DNA of 64,000 bases from Pseudomonas sp. (GCF_002796985.1 NZ_PEKX01000007.1:920284-984283); one strand, 5' to 3'; numbered from the stretch's first letter, positions 17,938 through 26,068 are shown. A program made the numbers and translations. Notes: generated by a model from the sequence alone, not told the origin.

Positions 17938-18588
17938 ATGGCGTTGCTCGATAAGGGGCTCAGGCAGCGGGTAGTCGGAGCGCTGGTGCTGCTGGCGCTG
18001 GCGGTGATCTTCCTGCCGATGCTGTTCTCCCGCGAGGATGATGTACGCCAGGTGGTGGTCGAGGCGCCGGTGATGCCCAAGCCGCCGGCCATGCCCACCG
18101 TCGAAGTGCAGCCCACTGAAGTCCCCGAGCCGCAGGCCGAGGACGTCGAGGACGCCGTTCCGCCGGCCCAGGTGGTTCCGGCACCGGCGCCTTCCGCACC
18201 CATCGCCAGCCAGCCAGCCCAGTCGCCGCAACCCAAGCCCCCAGCTACGCAGCCGGCCGCCCCCAAGCCCGCTGCACCCGCGCCGCAGCCTGCGCAGGCC
18301 AGCGCCGCTCCTGCGCCACAGCCGGCCCAGCGCCTGGACAGTAACAACCTGCCGGTCAGTTGGTCGGTGCAGTTGGCCAGTCTGTCCAACCGTGCTCGCG
18401 CCGACGAGCTACAGAAGTCCCTGCGCAGCCAGGGCTACAACGCCTACGTGCGCAGCTTCGACGGCATGAACCGGGTATTCGTCGGGCCGGTGGTCGAGCG
18501 CGCCGAAGCTGATCGTTTGCGTGACCAGCTCGGCAAGCAGCAGAAGCTCAACGGCTTCGTGGTGCGCTTCCAGCCTGAGCGTGGCTGA
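17938..18588 (+). CDS. SPOR-domain inner-membrane protein (DedD-like)
   Basis: The 216-residue protein has one N-terminal membrane span (about residues 12-30, VVGALVLLALAVIFLPMLF). A long Pro/Ala-rich periplasmic linker (about 40-140) leads to a C-terminal SPOR domain (WSVQLASLSNRARADELQ to RVFVGPVVERAEAD). SPOR domains bind denuded septal peptidoglycan, so a division-site role like that of DedD is likely. AAGGGGAG precedes the ATG at 17938. A TTG two codons upstream is a weaker choice. A small hairpin ends the accD-folC-SPOR unit. Confidence 0.9.
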   Translation: MALLDKGLRQRVVGALVLLALAVIFLPMLFSREDDVRQVVVEAPVMPKPPAMPTVEVQPTEVPEPQAEDVEDAVPPAQVVPAPAPSAPIASQPAQSPQPKPPATQPAAPKPAAPAPQPAQASAAPAPQPAQRLDSNNLPVSWSVQLASLSNRARADELQKSLRSQGYNAYVRSFDGMNRVFVGPVVERAEADRLRDQLGKQQKLNGFVVRFQPERG

Positions 18589-18613
18589 GACCGTTCGTTA
18601 GATTCTTTCAATC

Positions 18614-18640
18614 AGCCCCATGTCAAACTGGGGCTCTTCT
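18614..18640 (+). terminator. Small terminator after the SPOR gene
   Basis: AGCCCCA (18614-18620) and TGGGGCT (18629-18635) form a 7-bp stem with an 8-nt loop, followed by CTTCT. It is modest but well placed, 26 nt after the stop. Confidence 0.5.
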
Positions 18641-18654
18641 AAATCGAAGGCCTC

Positions 18655-18663
18655 TGCTAAAAT
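18655..18663 (+). promoter_or_regulatory. Extended -10 promoter for cvpA
   Basis: TGCTAAAAT is an extended -10 element (TG-n-TAAAAT) placed 30 bp before the cvpA GTG start. I see no clear -35 element. Confidence 0.4.
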
Positions 18664-18692
18664 GCGGGGCCTTTCCGTTTCTGGGCCGCAAC

Positions 18693-19235
18693 GTGGCATT
18701 TACCTGGGTCGATTGGACGATGATCGGCATCATCGTCATTTCCAGCCTGATCAGCTTGAGCCGTGGTTTCGTCAAGGAAGCCCTGTCACTGGTCACCTGG
18801 ATCGTAGCCGGTGCAGTCGCCTGGATGTTCGGCGGCGCGCTGGCCGAGCATCTCGCACCCTATATTCAGTTGCCCTCCGGGCGTGTCATCGCCGCCTGCG
18901 CCCTGCTTTTCGTCGTCACGCTGCTGCTGGGCGCACTCGTCAATTTTCTGATCAGCGAACTGGTGCGGGTAACCGGCATGTCCGGCACCGACCGGGTGCT
19001 CGGCATGGTCTTCGGTGGCGCCCGTGGTGTGCTGCTGGTGGTGCTGCTGGTCGGCCTGCTCAGTCTTGCGCCGGTGCAGCAGGATCCGTGGTGGCAGCAA
19101 TCGGTGCTGATGCCGCATTTCCTGATGGTCGCCGACTGGTCGAAGAACTTCATCCTGACTTTTGCCGGGCAGTGGATGTCCGGCGTTACCATCACTCCGC
19201 CTTCCGGAGTGGGGTCTTTGCTGCCGGCCCAGTGA
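18693..19235 (+). CDS. cvpA: CvpA family membrane protein
   Basis: The 180-residue protein has four hydrophobic spans, near residues 8-25, 30-47, 62-85 and 102-125, and the CvpA features LSRGFVKEALSL and GMSGTDRVLGMVFGGARG. CvpA is needed for colicin V production in E. coli and has been linked to envelope and bile tolerance; its exact role is unresolved. The start is GTG. It lies upstream of purF, as it does across gamma-proteobacteria, with a 106-nt gap here. Confidence 0.93.
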   Translation: MAFTWVDWTMIGIIVISSLISLSRGFVKEALSLVTWIVAGAVAWMFGGALAEHLAPYIQLPSGRVIAACALLFVVTLLLGALVNFLISELVRVTGMSGTDRVLGMVFGGARGVLLVVLLVGLLSLAPVQQDPWWQQSVLMPHFLMVADWSKNFILTFAGQWMSGVTITPPSGVGSLLPAQ

Positions 19236-19341
19236 TGGGCAAGCAGAGGCGACGGGAAGCCGTCGCGGCAACGGCGGGTCCGGTGGATACTGCCGAATAC
19301 GGAATTGTTTTAGCCTGAACACCAACTAGGGGTTGCGTCGC

Positions 19342-20847
19342 ATGTGTGGCATCGTCGGTATCGTGGGCAAGTCGAACGTGAATCAGGCGCTTTATGACGC
19401 CCTCACCGTTCTCCAGCATCGTGGCCAGGACGCTGCGGGGATCGTTACCTGTCAGGACGACCGTCTGTTTCTGCGCAAGGACAACGGCCTGGTCCGTGAC
19501 GTCTTCCAGCAGCGCCACATGCAGCGCCTGGTCGGCAAGATCGGTATCGGCCATGTGCGTTACCCGACCGCGGGCAGCTCCAGCTCCGCCGAGGCACAGC
19601 CGTTCTACGTGAACTCGCCCTATGGGATCACCCTGGCGCACAACGGCAACCTGACCAACGTCGAGCAGCTGGCCAAGGAAATCTACGAATCCGACCTGCG
19701 CCACGTGAACACCAACTCCGACTCGGAAGTGCTGCTCAACGTGTTCGCCCATGAACTGGCGGTGCGCAACAAGCTGCAGCCCACCGAGGAAGACGTCTTC
19801 GCCGCAGTCGCTGGCGTGCATGCCCGCTGCGTGGGTGGCTACGCGGTGGTGGCGATGATCACCGGCTACGGCATCGTCGGCTTCCGCGATCCCCATGCGA
19901 TCCGCCCGATCGTCTTCGGCCAGCGTCACACCGAGAACGGCGTGGAGTACATGATCGCCTCGGAAAGCGTGGCCCTGGACGTCCTCGGCTTCACCCTGAT
20001 CCGCGACCTGGCTCCCGGCGAAGCGGTGTACATCACCGAAGACGGCAAGCTCTATACCCGCCAGTGCGCGGCCAACCCGCAGTACGCGCCGTGTATCTTC
20101 GAGCACGTCTACCTGGCCCGCCCGGACTCCATCATCGACGGTATCTCGGTCTACAAGGCGCGCCTGCGCATGGGCGAGAAGCTGGCCGACAAGATCCTCC
20201 GCGAGCGCCCGGACCACGACATCGACGTGGTCATCCCGATTCCAGACACCAGCCGCACCGCCGCGCTGGAGCTGGCCAACCGCCTGGGCGTGAAGTTCCG
20301 CGAAGGTTTCGTGAAGAACCGCTACATCGGCCGCACCTTCATCATGCCCGGCCAGGCTGCGCGCAAGAAATCGGTCCGCCAGAAGCTCAACGCCATCGAG
20401 CTGGAGTTCCGCGGCAAGAACGTGATGCTGGTGGACGACTCCATCGTTCGTGGCACCACCTGCAAGCAGATCATCCAGATGGCCCGCGAGGCCGGCGCGA
20501 AAAACGTCTACTTCTGCTCCGCCGCTCCGGCGGTGCGTTATCCCAACGTCTACGGCATCGACATGCCGAGCGCCCACGAACTGATCGCGCACAACCGCAG
20601 CACCGAGGAAGTCGGCGAGCTGATCGGCGCTGACTGGCTGATCTATCAGGACCTGCAGGACCTGATCGAATCCACCGAGGGCGGCAAGATCAAGATCGAT
20701 CACTTCGACTGCGCCGTGTTCAACGGTGAGTACGTCACCGGCGATGTCGATGAAGCCTATCTGAACAAGATCGAGCAGGCGCGCAACGACGTAACCAAGA
20801 ACAAGGGTACGGCGGTCAGCGCGATCATCGATCTGTACAACGACTGA
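19342..20847 (+). CDS. purF: Amidophosphoribosyltransferase
   Basis: The 501-residue enzyme makes phosphoribosylamine from PRPP and glutamine, the first committed step of purine synthesis. The mature N-terminus must begin with the cysteine nucleophile, and the ATG at 19342 gives MCGIVGIVG. An ATG three codons upstream would spoil this, so it is rejected. The PRPP-binding segment VMLVDDSIVRGTT is intact near residue 365. AGGGG lies about 11 nt before the start. metZ follows after 27 nt. Confidence 0.97.
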   Translation: MCGIVGIVGKSNVNQALYDALTVLQHRGQDAAGIVTCQDDRLFLRKDNGLVRDVFQQRHMQRLVGKIGIGHVRYPTAGSSSSAEAQPFYVNSPYGITLAHNGNLTNVEQLAKEIYESDLRHVNTNSDSEVLLNVFAHELAVRNKLQPTEEDVFAAVAGVHARCVGGYAVVAMITGYGIVGFRDPHAIRPIVFGQRHTENGVEYMIASESVALDVLGFTLIRDLAPGEAVYITEDGKLYTRQCAANPQYAPCIFEHVYLARPDSIIDGISVYKARLRMGEKLADKILRERPDHDIDVVIPIPDTSRTAALELANRLGVKFREGFVKNRYIGRTFIMPGQAARKKSVRQKLNAIELEFRGKNVMLVDDSIVRGTTCKQIIQMAREAGAKNVYFCSAAPAVRYPNVYGIDMPSAHELIAHNRSTEEVGELIGADWLIYQDLQDLIESTEGGKIKIDHFDCAVFNGEYVTGDVDEAYLNKIEQARNDVTKNKGTAVSAIIDLYND

Positions 20848-20874
20848 TTCTCAGAAGATAAGGGAGAGCAGGGC

Positions 20875-22086
20875 ATGGCTCAGGATTGGGAAGCCGGCCG
20901 GCTGGACAGCGACCTGGAGGGCGTCGGCTTCGACACCCTCGCGGTACGCGCCGGACAACGTCGCACCCCGGAGGCAGAGCACGGCGAAGGCCTGTTCACC
21001 ACCTCCAGTTATGTGTTCCGCAGTGCCGCCGACGCGGCCGCGCGTTTCGCCGGTGAAGTGCCGGGCAACGTCTACTCGCGTTACACCAACCCCACGGTGC
21101 GCACCTTCGAGGAACGCATCGCTGCGCTGGAAGGCGCCGAGCAAGCGGTGGCTACGTCCACTGGCATGTCGGCGATCCTGTCCCTGGTGATGAGCCTGTG
21201 CAGCGCCGGTGACCACGTGCTGGTCTCGCGCAGCGTATTCGGCTCGACCATCAGCCTGTTCGAGAAGTACTTCAAGCGCTTCGGTATCGAGGTGGACTAT
21301 CCGCCGCTGAGCGATCTTGCGGCCTGGGAAGCGGCGTGCAAGCCGAACACCAAGCTGTTCTTCGTCGAGTCGCCGTCCAACCCGATCGCCGAGTTGGTGG
21401 ACATCGCCGCACTGGCCGAGATCGCCCACGCCAAGGGTGCATTGCTGGCGGTGGATAACTGCTTCTGCACTCCGGCGCAGCAGCAGCCGCTGAAGCTGGG
21501 CGCGGACGTAGTGATTCACTCGGCGACCAAGTACATCGACGGCCAGGGCCGCACCATGGGCGGGGTTGTCGCCGGACGGCGCGCGCAGATGGAGCCCGTG
21601 GTCGGCTTCCTGCGGACCGCCGGCCCGACGCTGAGCCCGTTCAACGCCTGGATCTTCATCAAGGGGCTGGAAACCCTGCGCGTGCGCATGCAGGCCCACA
21701 GCGCTTCGGCTCAGTTGGTTGCCGAGTGGCTGGAGCAGCAACCAGGCGTGGAGCGCGTGTACTACGCGGGCCTGGCCAGCCACCCGCAGCACGAGCTGGC
21801 CAAGCGTCAGCAGAAAGGCTTCGGTGCGGTGGTGAGCTTCGAGGTGAAAGGCGACAAGGCTGCGGCCTGGCGCTTCATCGATGCCACCCGGATGATCTCC
21901 ATCACCACCAACCTGGGTGACACCAAGACCACCATCGCCCATCCGGCCACCACCTCCCACGGTCGTCTGTCGCCGCTGGAGCGTGAAAACGCCGGCATCC
22001 GTGACAACCTGATCCGCGTTGCGGTGGGCCTGGAAGATGTCGATGACATCAAGGCCGACCTGGCGCGAGGCCTGGTAGCACTGTGA
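20875..22086 (+). CDS. metZ: O-succinylhomoserine sulfhydrylase
   Basis: The 403-residue PLP enzyme of the Cys/Met metabolism family turns O-succinylhomoserine and sulfide into homocysteine, the direct sulfhydrylation route used by Pseudomonas. The PLP lysine is K219 in IHSATKYIDGQG. The N-terminal SRYTNPTVRTFEERIAALEG segment and the GLETLRVRM motif are typical. AGGGAGAGCAGGGC precedes the ATG. The stop overlaps the next gene's GTG start (GTGA). Confidence 0.95.
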   Translation: MAQDWEAGRLDSDLEGVGFDTLAVRAGQRRTPEAEHGEGLFTTSSYVFRSAADAAARFAGEVPGNVYSRYTNPTVRTFEERIAALEGAEQAVATSTGMSAILSLVMSLCSAGDHVLVSRSVFGSTISLFEKYFKRFGIEVDYPPLSDLAAWEAACKPNTKLFFVESPSNPIAELVDIAALAEIAHAKGALLAVDNCFCTPAQQQPLKLGADVVIHSATKYIDGQGRTMGGVVAGRRAQMEPVVGFLRTAGPTLSPFNAWIFIKGLETLRVRMQAHSASAQLVAEWLEQQPGVERVYYAGLASHPQHELAKRQQKGFGAVVSFEVKGDKAAAWRFIDATRMISITTNLGDTKTTIAHPATTSHGRLSPLERENAGIRDNLIRVAVGLEDVDDIKADLARGLVAL

Positions 22087-22850
22087 GTGTGATGGATGCC
22101 CTGGGCAACGGCCAGGTGGTGCTGGTCACCGGTGCCGCACACGGCATCGGCCTGGGCGTCAGCGCCTGGCTGGTCGCCGAGGGCTGGCAGGTGGTACTGG
22201 CGGACATCGACCGCGAGCGCGGCCCGAAAGTAGCGGCGGCGCTGGGTGAGCGCGCCAGCTTCATCGCACTGGATGTGGCCAGCGAAGGGCAGGTCGCCGC
22301 GGCCGTGGCCGAGCTGATCGGCCAGTTTGGTCGTCTCGATGCGCTGGTCAGCAACGCTGCCATCGCGCGGCCGCACAACACCGCGCTGGAAAGCCTGGGT
22401 TTGAACGAGTGGAGCCGTACTCTGGCGGTGAACCTCACCGGCCCGATGCTGCTGGCCAAGCACTGTGCGCCATACTTGCGCGCGCACAGCGGCGCCATCG
22501 TCAACATCGCGTCCACCCGTGCGCACCAGTCCGAGCCGAACTCCGAAGCCTACGCGGCGAGCAAGGGCGGGCTGCTGTCGCTGACCCATGCCCTGGCCAG
22601 CAGCCTGGGGCCGGATGTCCGTGTCAACGCGATTTCCCCCGGCTGGATCGACGCCCGTGACCTGCGCGAGCGCGAGGCCGAGCCGCTGACCGAGCTGGAC
22701 CATGACCAGCATCTGGTCGGCCGCGTCGGCACGGTGGAGGACATCGCCTCGGCCGTGGCCTGGCTGATCGGCGACAGCGCCGGTTTCGTCACCGGCCAGG
22801 AGCTGGTGATTGACGGTGGCATGACGCGCAAGATGATCTACCTCGACTGA
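22083..22850 (+). CDS. Short-chain dehydrogenase/reductase
   Basis: The 255-residue Rossmann-fold oxidoreductase has TGAAHGIG for the cofactor, SNAAIARP in place of NNAG, a catalytic S-Y-K set (IASTRAHQ and YAASK), and an SPGWID segment. AD in LADIDRERG after the second strand favours NAD(H). The first start is a GTG overlapping the metZ stop; GTG at 22089 and ATG at 22092 are alternatives three codons or fewer downstream. The substrate is unknown. Co-transcription with purF-metZ is likely, and a good terminator follows. Confidence 0.9.
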   Translation: MSVMDALGNGQVVLVTGAAHGIGLGVSAWLVAEGWQVVLADIDRERGPKVAAALGERASFIALDVASEGQVAAAVAELIGQFGRLDALVSNAAIARPHNTALESLGLNEWSRTLAVNLTGPMLLAKHCAPYLRAHSGAIVNIASTRAHQSEPNSEAYAASKGGLLSLTHALASSLGPDVRVNAISPGWIDARDLREREAEPLTELDHDQHLVGRVGTVEDIASAVAWLIGDSAGFVTGQELVIDGGMTRKMIYLD

Positions 22851-22870
22851 GTGTCGGGTGTGGAAGAGGA

Positions 22871-22900
22871 GGGCGGCCCGAGGGTCGCCCTTTTTCTTTT
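22871..22900 (+). terminator. Rho-independent terminator after the SDR gene
   Basis: GGGCGGCC pairs with GGTCGCCC (one G-U pair) around a CGAG loop and is followed by TTTTTCTTTT. It closes the purF-metZ-SDR unit. Confidence 0.85.
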
Positions 22901-22920
22901 GCGCTCGGCTCCGGTGCTGG

Positions 22921-22996
22921 GCGGTTTCGCGAGCAAGCTCGCTCCTACACAAGAGCAACGCCCCACCCTGTAGGAGCGAGCTTGCTCGCGAACCGC
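22921..22996. repeat. Inverted REP pair (REPIN-like)
   Basis: A 28-nt arm at 22921-22948 and a 27-nt arm at 22970-22996 are inverted copies differing by one base deletion. The core is GAGCGAGCTTGCTCGCG, with a 21-nt spacer. A related element lies at 60644-60710. This is the usual extragenic repeat layout in Pseudomonas. Confidence 0.8.
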
Positions 22997-23068
22997 GTCC
23001 TGCATCGAGGCTGATAATCGCGCGGCGAACTTTTTTCGTGGGAAATGAAAAAAAGTTCAATCAGGGCA

Positions 23069-23096
23069 TTGACTTAGGATCTGCCGACTGTAGAAT
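23069..23096 (+). promoter_or_regulatory. Strong sigma-70 promoter of the tRNA cluster
   Basis: TTGACT (23069-23074) and TAGAAT (23091-23096) are 16 bp apart, each 5 of 6 to consensus, 20 nt before tRNA-Val. Confidence 0.7.
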
Positions 23097-23116
23097 GCGC
23101 CCCACTTCGAGACGAA

Positions 23117-23192
23117 GGGTGATTAGCTCAGCTGGGAGAGCATCTGCCTTACAAGCAGAGGGTCGGCGGTTCGATCCCGTCATCACCCACCA
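23117..23192 (+). tRNA. tRNA-Val (anticodon UAC)
   Basis: The 76-nt cloverleaf folds fully: GGGTGAT pairs with ATCACCC, the D arm contains AGCTCAGCTGGGAGAGC, and the T arm contains GGTTCGATCC. The anticodon loop is CTTACAA, with TAC at 23150-23152. CCA is encoded. Confidence 0.97.
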
Positions 23193-23208
23193 CTCTCGCA
23201 AGTTACGC

Positions 23209-23285
23209 GCAGCGGTAGTTCAGTCGGTTAGAATACCGGCCTGTCACGCCGGGGGTCGCGGGTTCGAGTCCCGTCCGCTGCGCCA
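23209..23285 (+). tRNA. tRNA-Asp (anticodon GUC), first copy
   Basis: The 77-nt cloverleaf has acceptor GCAGCGG paired with CCGCTGC, anticodon GTC in CTGTCAC, T loop GGTTCGAGTCC and encoded CCA. It starts 17 nt after tRNA-Val, so the two share a transcript. Confidence 0.97.
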
Positions 23286-23380
23286 TTTTCCCTCCTTGGT
23301 TCCTACCCTGAACCCGCTTGTTGAGTGATTCACTCCAGGCAAAAGGAGGTTGCTGTACCGGACGAAAGTCCAACCGACAC

Positions 23381-23457
23381 GCAGCGGTAGTTCAGTCGGT
23401 TAGAATACCGGCCTGTCACGCCGGGGGTCGCGGGTTCGAGTCCCGTCCGCTGCGCCA
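23381..23457 (+). tRNA. tRNA-Asp (anticodon GUC), second copy
   Basis: It is base-for-base identical to the copy at 23209-23285. The 95-nt spacer between them is unrelated to other flanks, so only the gene itself is repeated. A strong terminator follows 11 nt later. Confidence 0.97.
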
Positions 23458-23467
23458 TATTCGAAAG

Positions 23468-23497
23468 CCCTCAGGTAGCAATACCTGAGGGTTTTTT
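23468..23497 (+). terminator. Rho-independent terminator of the tRNA cluster
   Basis: CCCTCAGGTA and its perfect complement form a 10-bp stem with a GCAA tetraloop, followed by TTTTTT. Confidence 0.92.
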
Positions 23498-23612
23498 CGT
23501 TCCTGTCCGAAAAACCTCTGTAAGACGCTGTCACAGCTCGTTCACCTTTGACGTCTAGCCTTTTTCCCATGGTCTTTGCTAAAACCGGATCGAACGGTCA
23601 GGAGAAAAGCCA

Positions 23613-23699
23613 ATGGACGACTATCAGGAAGAACTGCTGGAACTGCACGCCGTGGAACAGGACCTGCCGGAGCCGGCCGACGACGCCACGGAGATGTGA
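23613..23699 (+). CDS. Possible 28-residue acidic small protein
   Basis: An ATG follows AGGAG at a spacing of about 9 nt. The product (MDDYQEELLELHAVEQDLPE and eight more residues) is short and highly acidic, with an amphipathic helical start. TTGCTAAAAC at 23576-23585 could act as an extended -10. The stop directly abuts the stop of the convergent AraC gene at 23700. No family is recognised. Strong RBS, promoter-like sequence and compact packing support it, but length makes chance possible. Confidence 0.5.
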   Translation: MDDYQEELLELHAVEQDLPEPADDATEM

Positions 23700-24737
23700 T
23701 CAGGCGCTGTGGCGCTGGGCGCGGCGGAATTCCCCGGGGGTCTGTCCGCTCCAGCGCTTGAAGGCGCGCTGGAAGGCCTCGGCGGAGGCGAAGCCGAGCA
23801 GGTAGGCGATTTCGCCGAAGGCCAGGTCGGTGTCGCGGATGTAGATCATCGCCAGGTCGCGGCGGGTGTCGTTGAGGATGCCGCGGAACTGCGTGCCTTC
23901 CTCGGCCAACTTGCGGCGTAGCGTCCAGGTCGGCAGTTTGAGCCGCGCAGCCACTTCTTCCAGGTCCGGCTCGCGACCGTTGAGCATCGGGCCCAGCAAC
24001 TGGGCAACGCGCTCGCGCAGGCTGCGTGTGCGGGTCAGCTGCTCCAGCTCCTTCTCGCAGATATCCAGCAATTGCCGCCAGGTGCTCGGGCAGTGGTCCG
24101 GGTTGGCGCGCGCCAGTGTTGTCTGGTCCAGACGCAGCTGGTTGTGCTCGGCGCCGAATTCCACCGGACACCCAAGCATTTCCTCGAAACGTGACGCCCA
24201 GGCAGGTGCCGGGTACTCGATCGCGACCTTCTCCGGGCGCAGCGGCTGCGCGCCGATACTGCCGAGCATGCTCACCCAGCCGGCCAGCACCGAATCCACC
24301 ACGAAGCGGTTGTAGGCGTTGTACGGGCTGATGGAGTAGAAGCGCAGCCAGGCCCCGCTGGCGTCTTCGATGAAGCTGCTCTGGCCGCGGTAGTTCTGCG
24401 CATACAGCGGCTCGAAGCGGATCAGCGCGCGGGCGGCGGCGCGCAGGTTGGGTGCCTGGGCGGCGGTGACGCCGGCAAGACCGCTCTGGCTCGGCCGGCT
24501 CAACTGGCCCATGCGCAGGCCGAGGGCGGGGTCGCCGCTCTGCTGGATGGCCGCGTGGCCCAGGCGCATGTAGCGAGGAATCGACAGGCGTGCGCCGGGC
24601 TCGCCCAGGCGGGCGGCGTCCAGTCCGTATTGTTGAAGCAGGGCTTGTGGGGCTATGCCGCTTTCCGCCAGCGCATCGGCGAGGCTGTGGACAAAGCCCA
24701 CCGAAAGGTCGCCGAGCCGCATGGTCGGGCGGTTCAT
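23700..24737 (-). CDS. AraC-family regulator with arabinose-binding-like N-terminal domain
   Basis: The 345-residue protein has an N-terminal ligand-binding region of the type found in OruR/ArgR-like Pseudomonas regulators (about residues 20-200). A C-terminal double helix-turn-helix domain covers about 240-340 (EVAARLKLPTWTLRRKLAEEG and FGEIAYLLGFASAEAFQRAFKRW). Its ATG overlaps the stop of the upstream nitrilase-like gene by four bases (ATGA on the minus strand), so the two form an operon. A pair of 21-bp-spaced direct repeats upstream of that operon and of divergent fadH is the likely target. The ligand is unknown; a fatty-acid signal would fit the fadH neighbour. Confidence 0.92.
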   Translation of the reverse strand: MNRPTMRLGDLSVGFVHSLADALAESGIAPQALLQQYGLDAARLGEPGARLSIPRYMRLGHAAIQQSGDPALGLRMGQLSRPSQSGLAGVTAAQAPNLRAAARALIRFEPLYAQNYRGQSSFIEDASGAWLRFYSISPYNAYNRFVVDSVLAGWVSMLGSIGAQPLRPEKVAIEYPAPAWASRFEEMLGCPVEFGAEHNQLRLDQTTLARANPDHCPSTWRQLLDICEKELEQLTRTRSLRERVAQLLGPMLNGREPDLEEVAARLKLPTWTLRRKLAEEGTQFRGILNDTRRDLAMIYIRDTDLAFGEIAYLLGFASAEAFQRAFKRWSGQTPGEFRRAQRHSA

Positions 24738-25852
24738 AGCCAGAGATTGATCAGGCGCGCGCCGGGGCCGTCGGGCGCCAGGGTGTGGCTGTCACCGCTG
24801 ACCACCAGGCTGCGGCCATCGCTGCCCAGGTCCCAGAGATGGCCACGGAAGAACACGGTGATGCCAGCGTGTGCGCCGCTCTCGCCGAGACGTCCGGCCA
24901 GGGCCAGGCGCTCCCAGGCTTCGCCTTCGGTGAGTTGGCCCGGCTTGAGTGTCACGTCGCTCGGCGTCGCGCTGCCGTTATAGCCCTTCCACGGCTTGTT
25001 CCAGTTACCGTTGCCGGTGAGGAAGGCCGGTACCGCAATGATGTCCGGCTTGTTCGCGGCCAGTGCGCTGTAGCTGGAGGGGTACCAGCTGTCGGCGCAG
25101 ACCAGCACGCCGAGACGCCCGGCAGGGGTCTGCAGCACTTGCAGGTCGTCGGCATCGCCGCCGCGGGTGAAGCCCTTCTCGTCGTCGATGGGGAATAGCT
25201 TGCGCTGCGGCTTGCCCAGCGGCAGGCCGTCGCTGCCGAAGACCTGGCTGACGTTGTAGAGGCGACCGTTGCCGGTACGGATCTGCCCTTCGACGATGCG
25301 TGGGTTGGGCAGCACGATGGAGCCGGCGACGATGGTTACGCCAAATTCTTTCGCCAGTCCGCCGAACAGCGTCTGGTAGTCGTGGGCCATGTCCACGGCC
25401 TTCATGCGGAACAGGGCGTCGGCCATGCGGTCCTCGCCCTTGGCGCCGAGCCAGCCGCGCGCCAGTTTCAGCGGGTTGCTGGCGGCCATCCATTCCATCG
25501 CCTCGGCGATGTGCTCGGTCTGGTAGACCTCGGGCTTCTCACCGGCGACCACCAGCCAGGTGCCGATGTGCTCGGGGAAGACCACCACGGTGCGCGGGTT
25601 GATCAGCCCTTCGTCGCGGGCCTTGGCGAGGTAGGCGTGGAGCTTCAGGCGTAGGCGCTCGACGCTCTGGTAGTCCTGGGTAAACAGCTCCGGCTGCACG
25701 CCCAGCAGGTTGCCGCGCTCGGACGGTTGGCCCTGGTTGAGCGCGACCTGGCTGCGCAGGTCGGACAGGTAGTGGCCCACCGGGCGACGCTCCGCCCAGC
25801 CGGCATAGCCGGCGAAGAGAACGACCAGGACGAAGAAGATCAGCTTACGCAT
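24734..25852 (-). CDS. Membrane-anchored carbon-nitrogen hydrolase (nitrilase fold)
   Basis: The 372-residue protein has an N-terminal hydrophobic anchor or uncleaved signal (residues 3-18) followed by a nitrilase-superfamily domain. The catalytic set is visible: E94 in VVFPEH, K218 in PQRKLFP and C252 in LVCADSWYP. It is therefore probably an active periplasmic amidase-type enzyme. I chose the ATG at 25852, where the hydrophobic segment begins, over an upstream start that would add 34 residues and run into the operator repeats. It overlaps the AraC gene downstream. The substrate is not evident. Confidence 0.85.
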   Translation of the reverse strand: MRKLIFFVLVVLFAGYAGWAERRPVGHYLSDLRSQVALNQGQPSERGNLLGVQPELFTQDYQSVERLRLKLHAYLAKARDEGLINPRTVVVFPEHIGTWLVVAGEKPEVYQTEHIAEAMEWMAASNPLKLARGWLGAKGEDRMADALFRMKAVDMAHDYQTLFGGLAKEFGVTIVAGSIVLPNPRIVEGQIRTGNGRLYNVSQVFGSDGLPLGKPQRKLFPIDDEKGFTRGGDADDLQVLQTPAGRLGVLVCADSWYPSSYSALAANKPDIIAVPAFLTGNGNWNKPWKGYNGSATPSDVTLKPGQLTEGEAWERLALAGRLGESGAHAGITVFFRGHLWDLGSDGRSLVVSGDSHTLAPDGPGARLINLWL

Positions 25853-25917
25853 AAAGGACGGGTACTCATGGAATGCACCACAGGGTAGGGGTTGGGCCGG
25901 ACGTTGCCAAGCCGGGG

Positions 25918-25953
25918 TGTCATATTCGATCAGTAACTTGTCATTTTCGATCA
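25918..25953 (+). promoter_or_regulatory. Two direct repeats spaced 21 bp: candidate AraC-family operator
   Basis: TGTCATATTCGATCA (25918-25932) and TGTCATTTTCGATCA (25939-25953) match at 14 of 15 positions and are offset by exactly two helical turns, the classic arrangement for an AraC dimer. The second repeat abuts a possible fadH -35 (TTGAGC, 25954-25959). The site lies between the nitrilase-AraC operon and fadH, and either or both could be regulated. Confidence 0.6.
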
Positions 25954-26068
25954 TTGAGCGACGAGAGTGCGCTCCTTAGAGTCTGCTCCATACCGACCGC
26001 GCCCCATGCATTGCCGTTCCCATACTGCAAGCTGAGGGCGCGGCATCATCGTGAATGCCGGAGACAAC

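Noticed and set aside
23117..23457. tRNA cluster as an integration (att) site for a mobile element
   Set aside because: No integrase, no direct repeat of a tRNA 3' end outside the genes, and flanking genes are conserved chromosomal ones.
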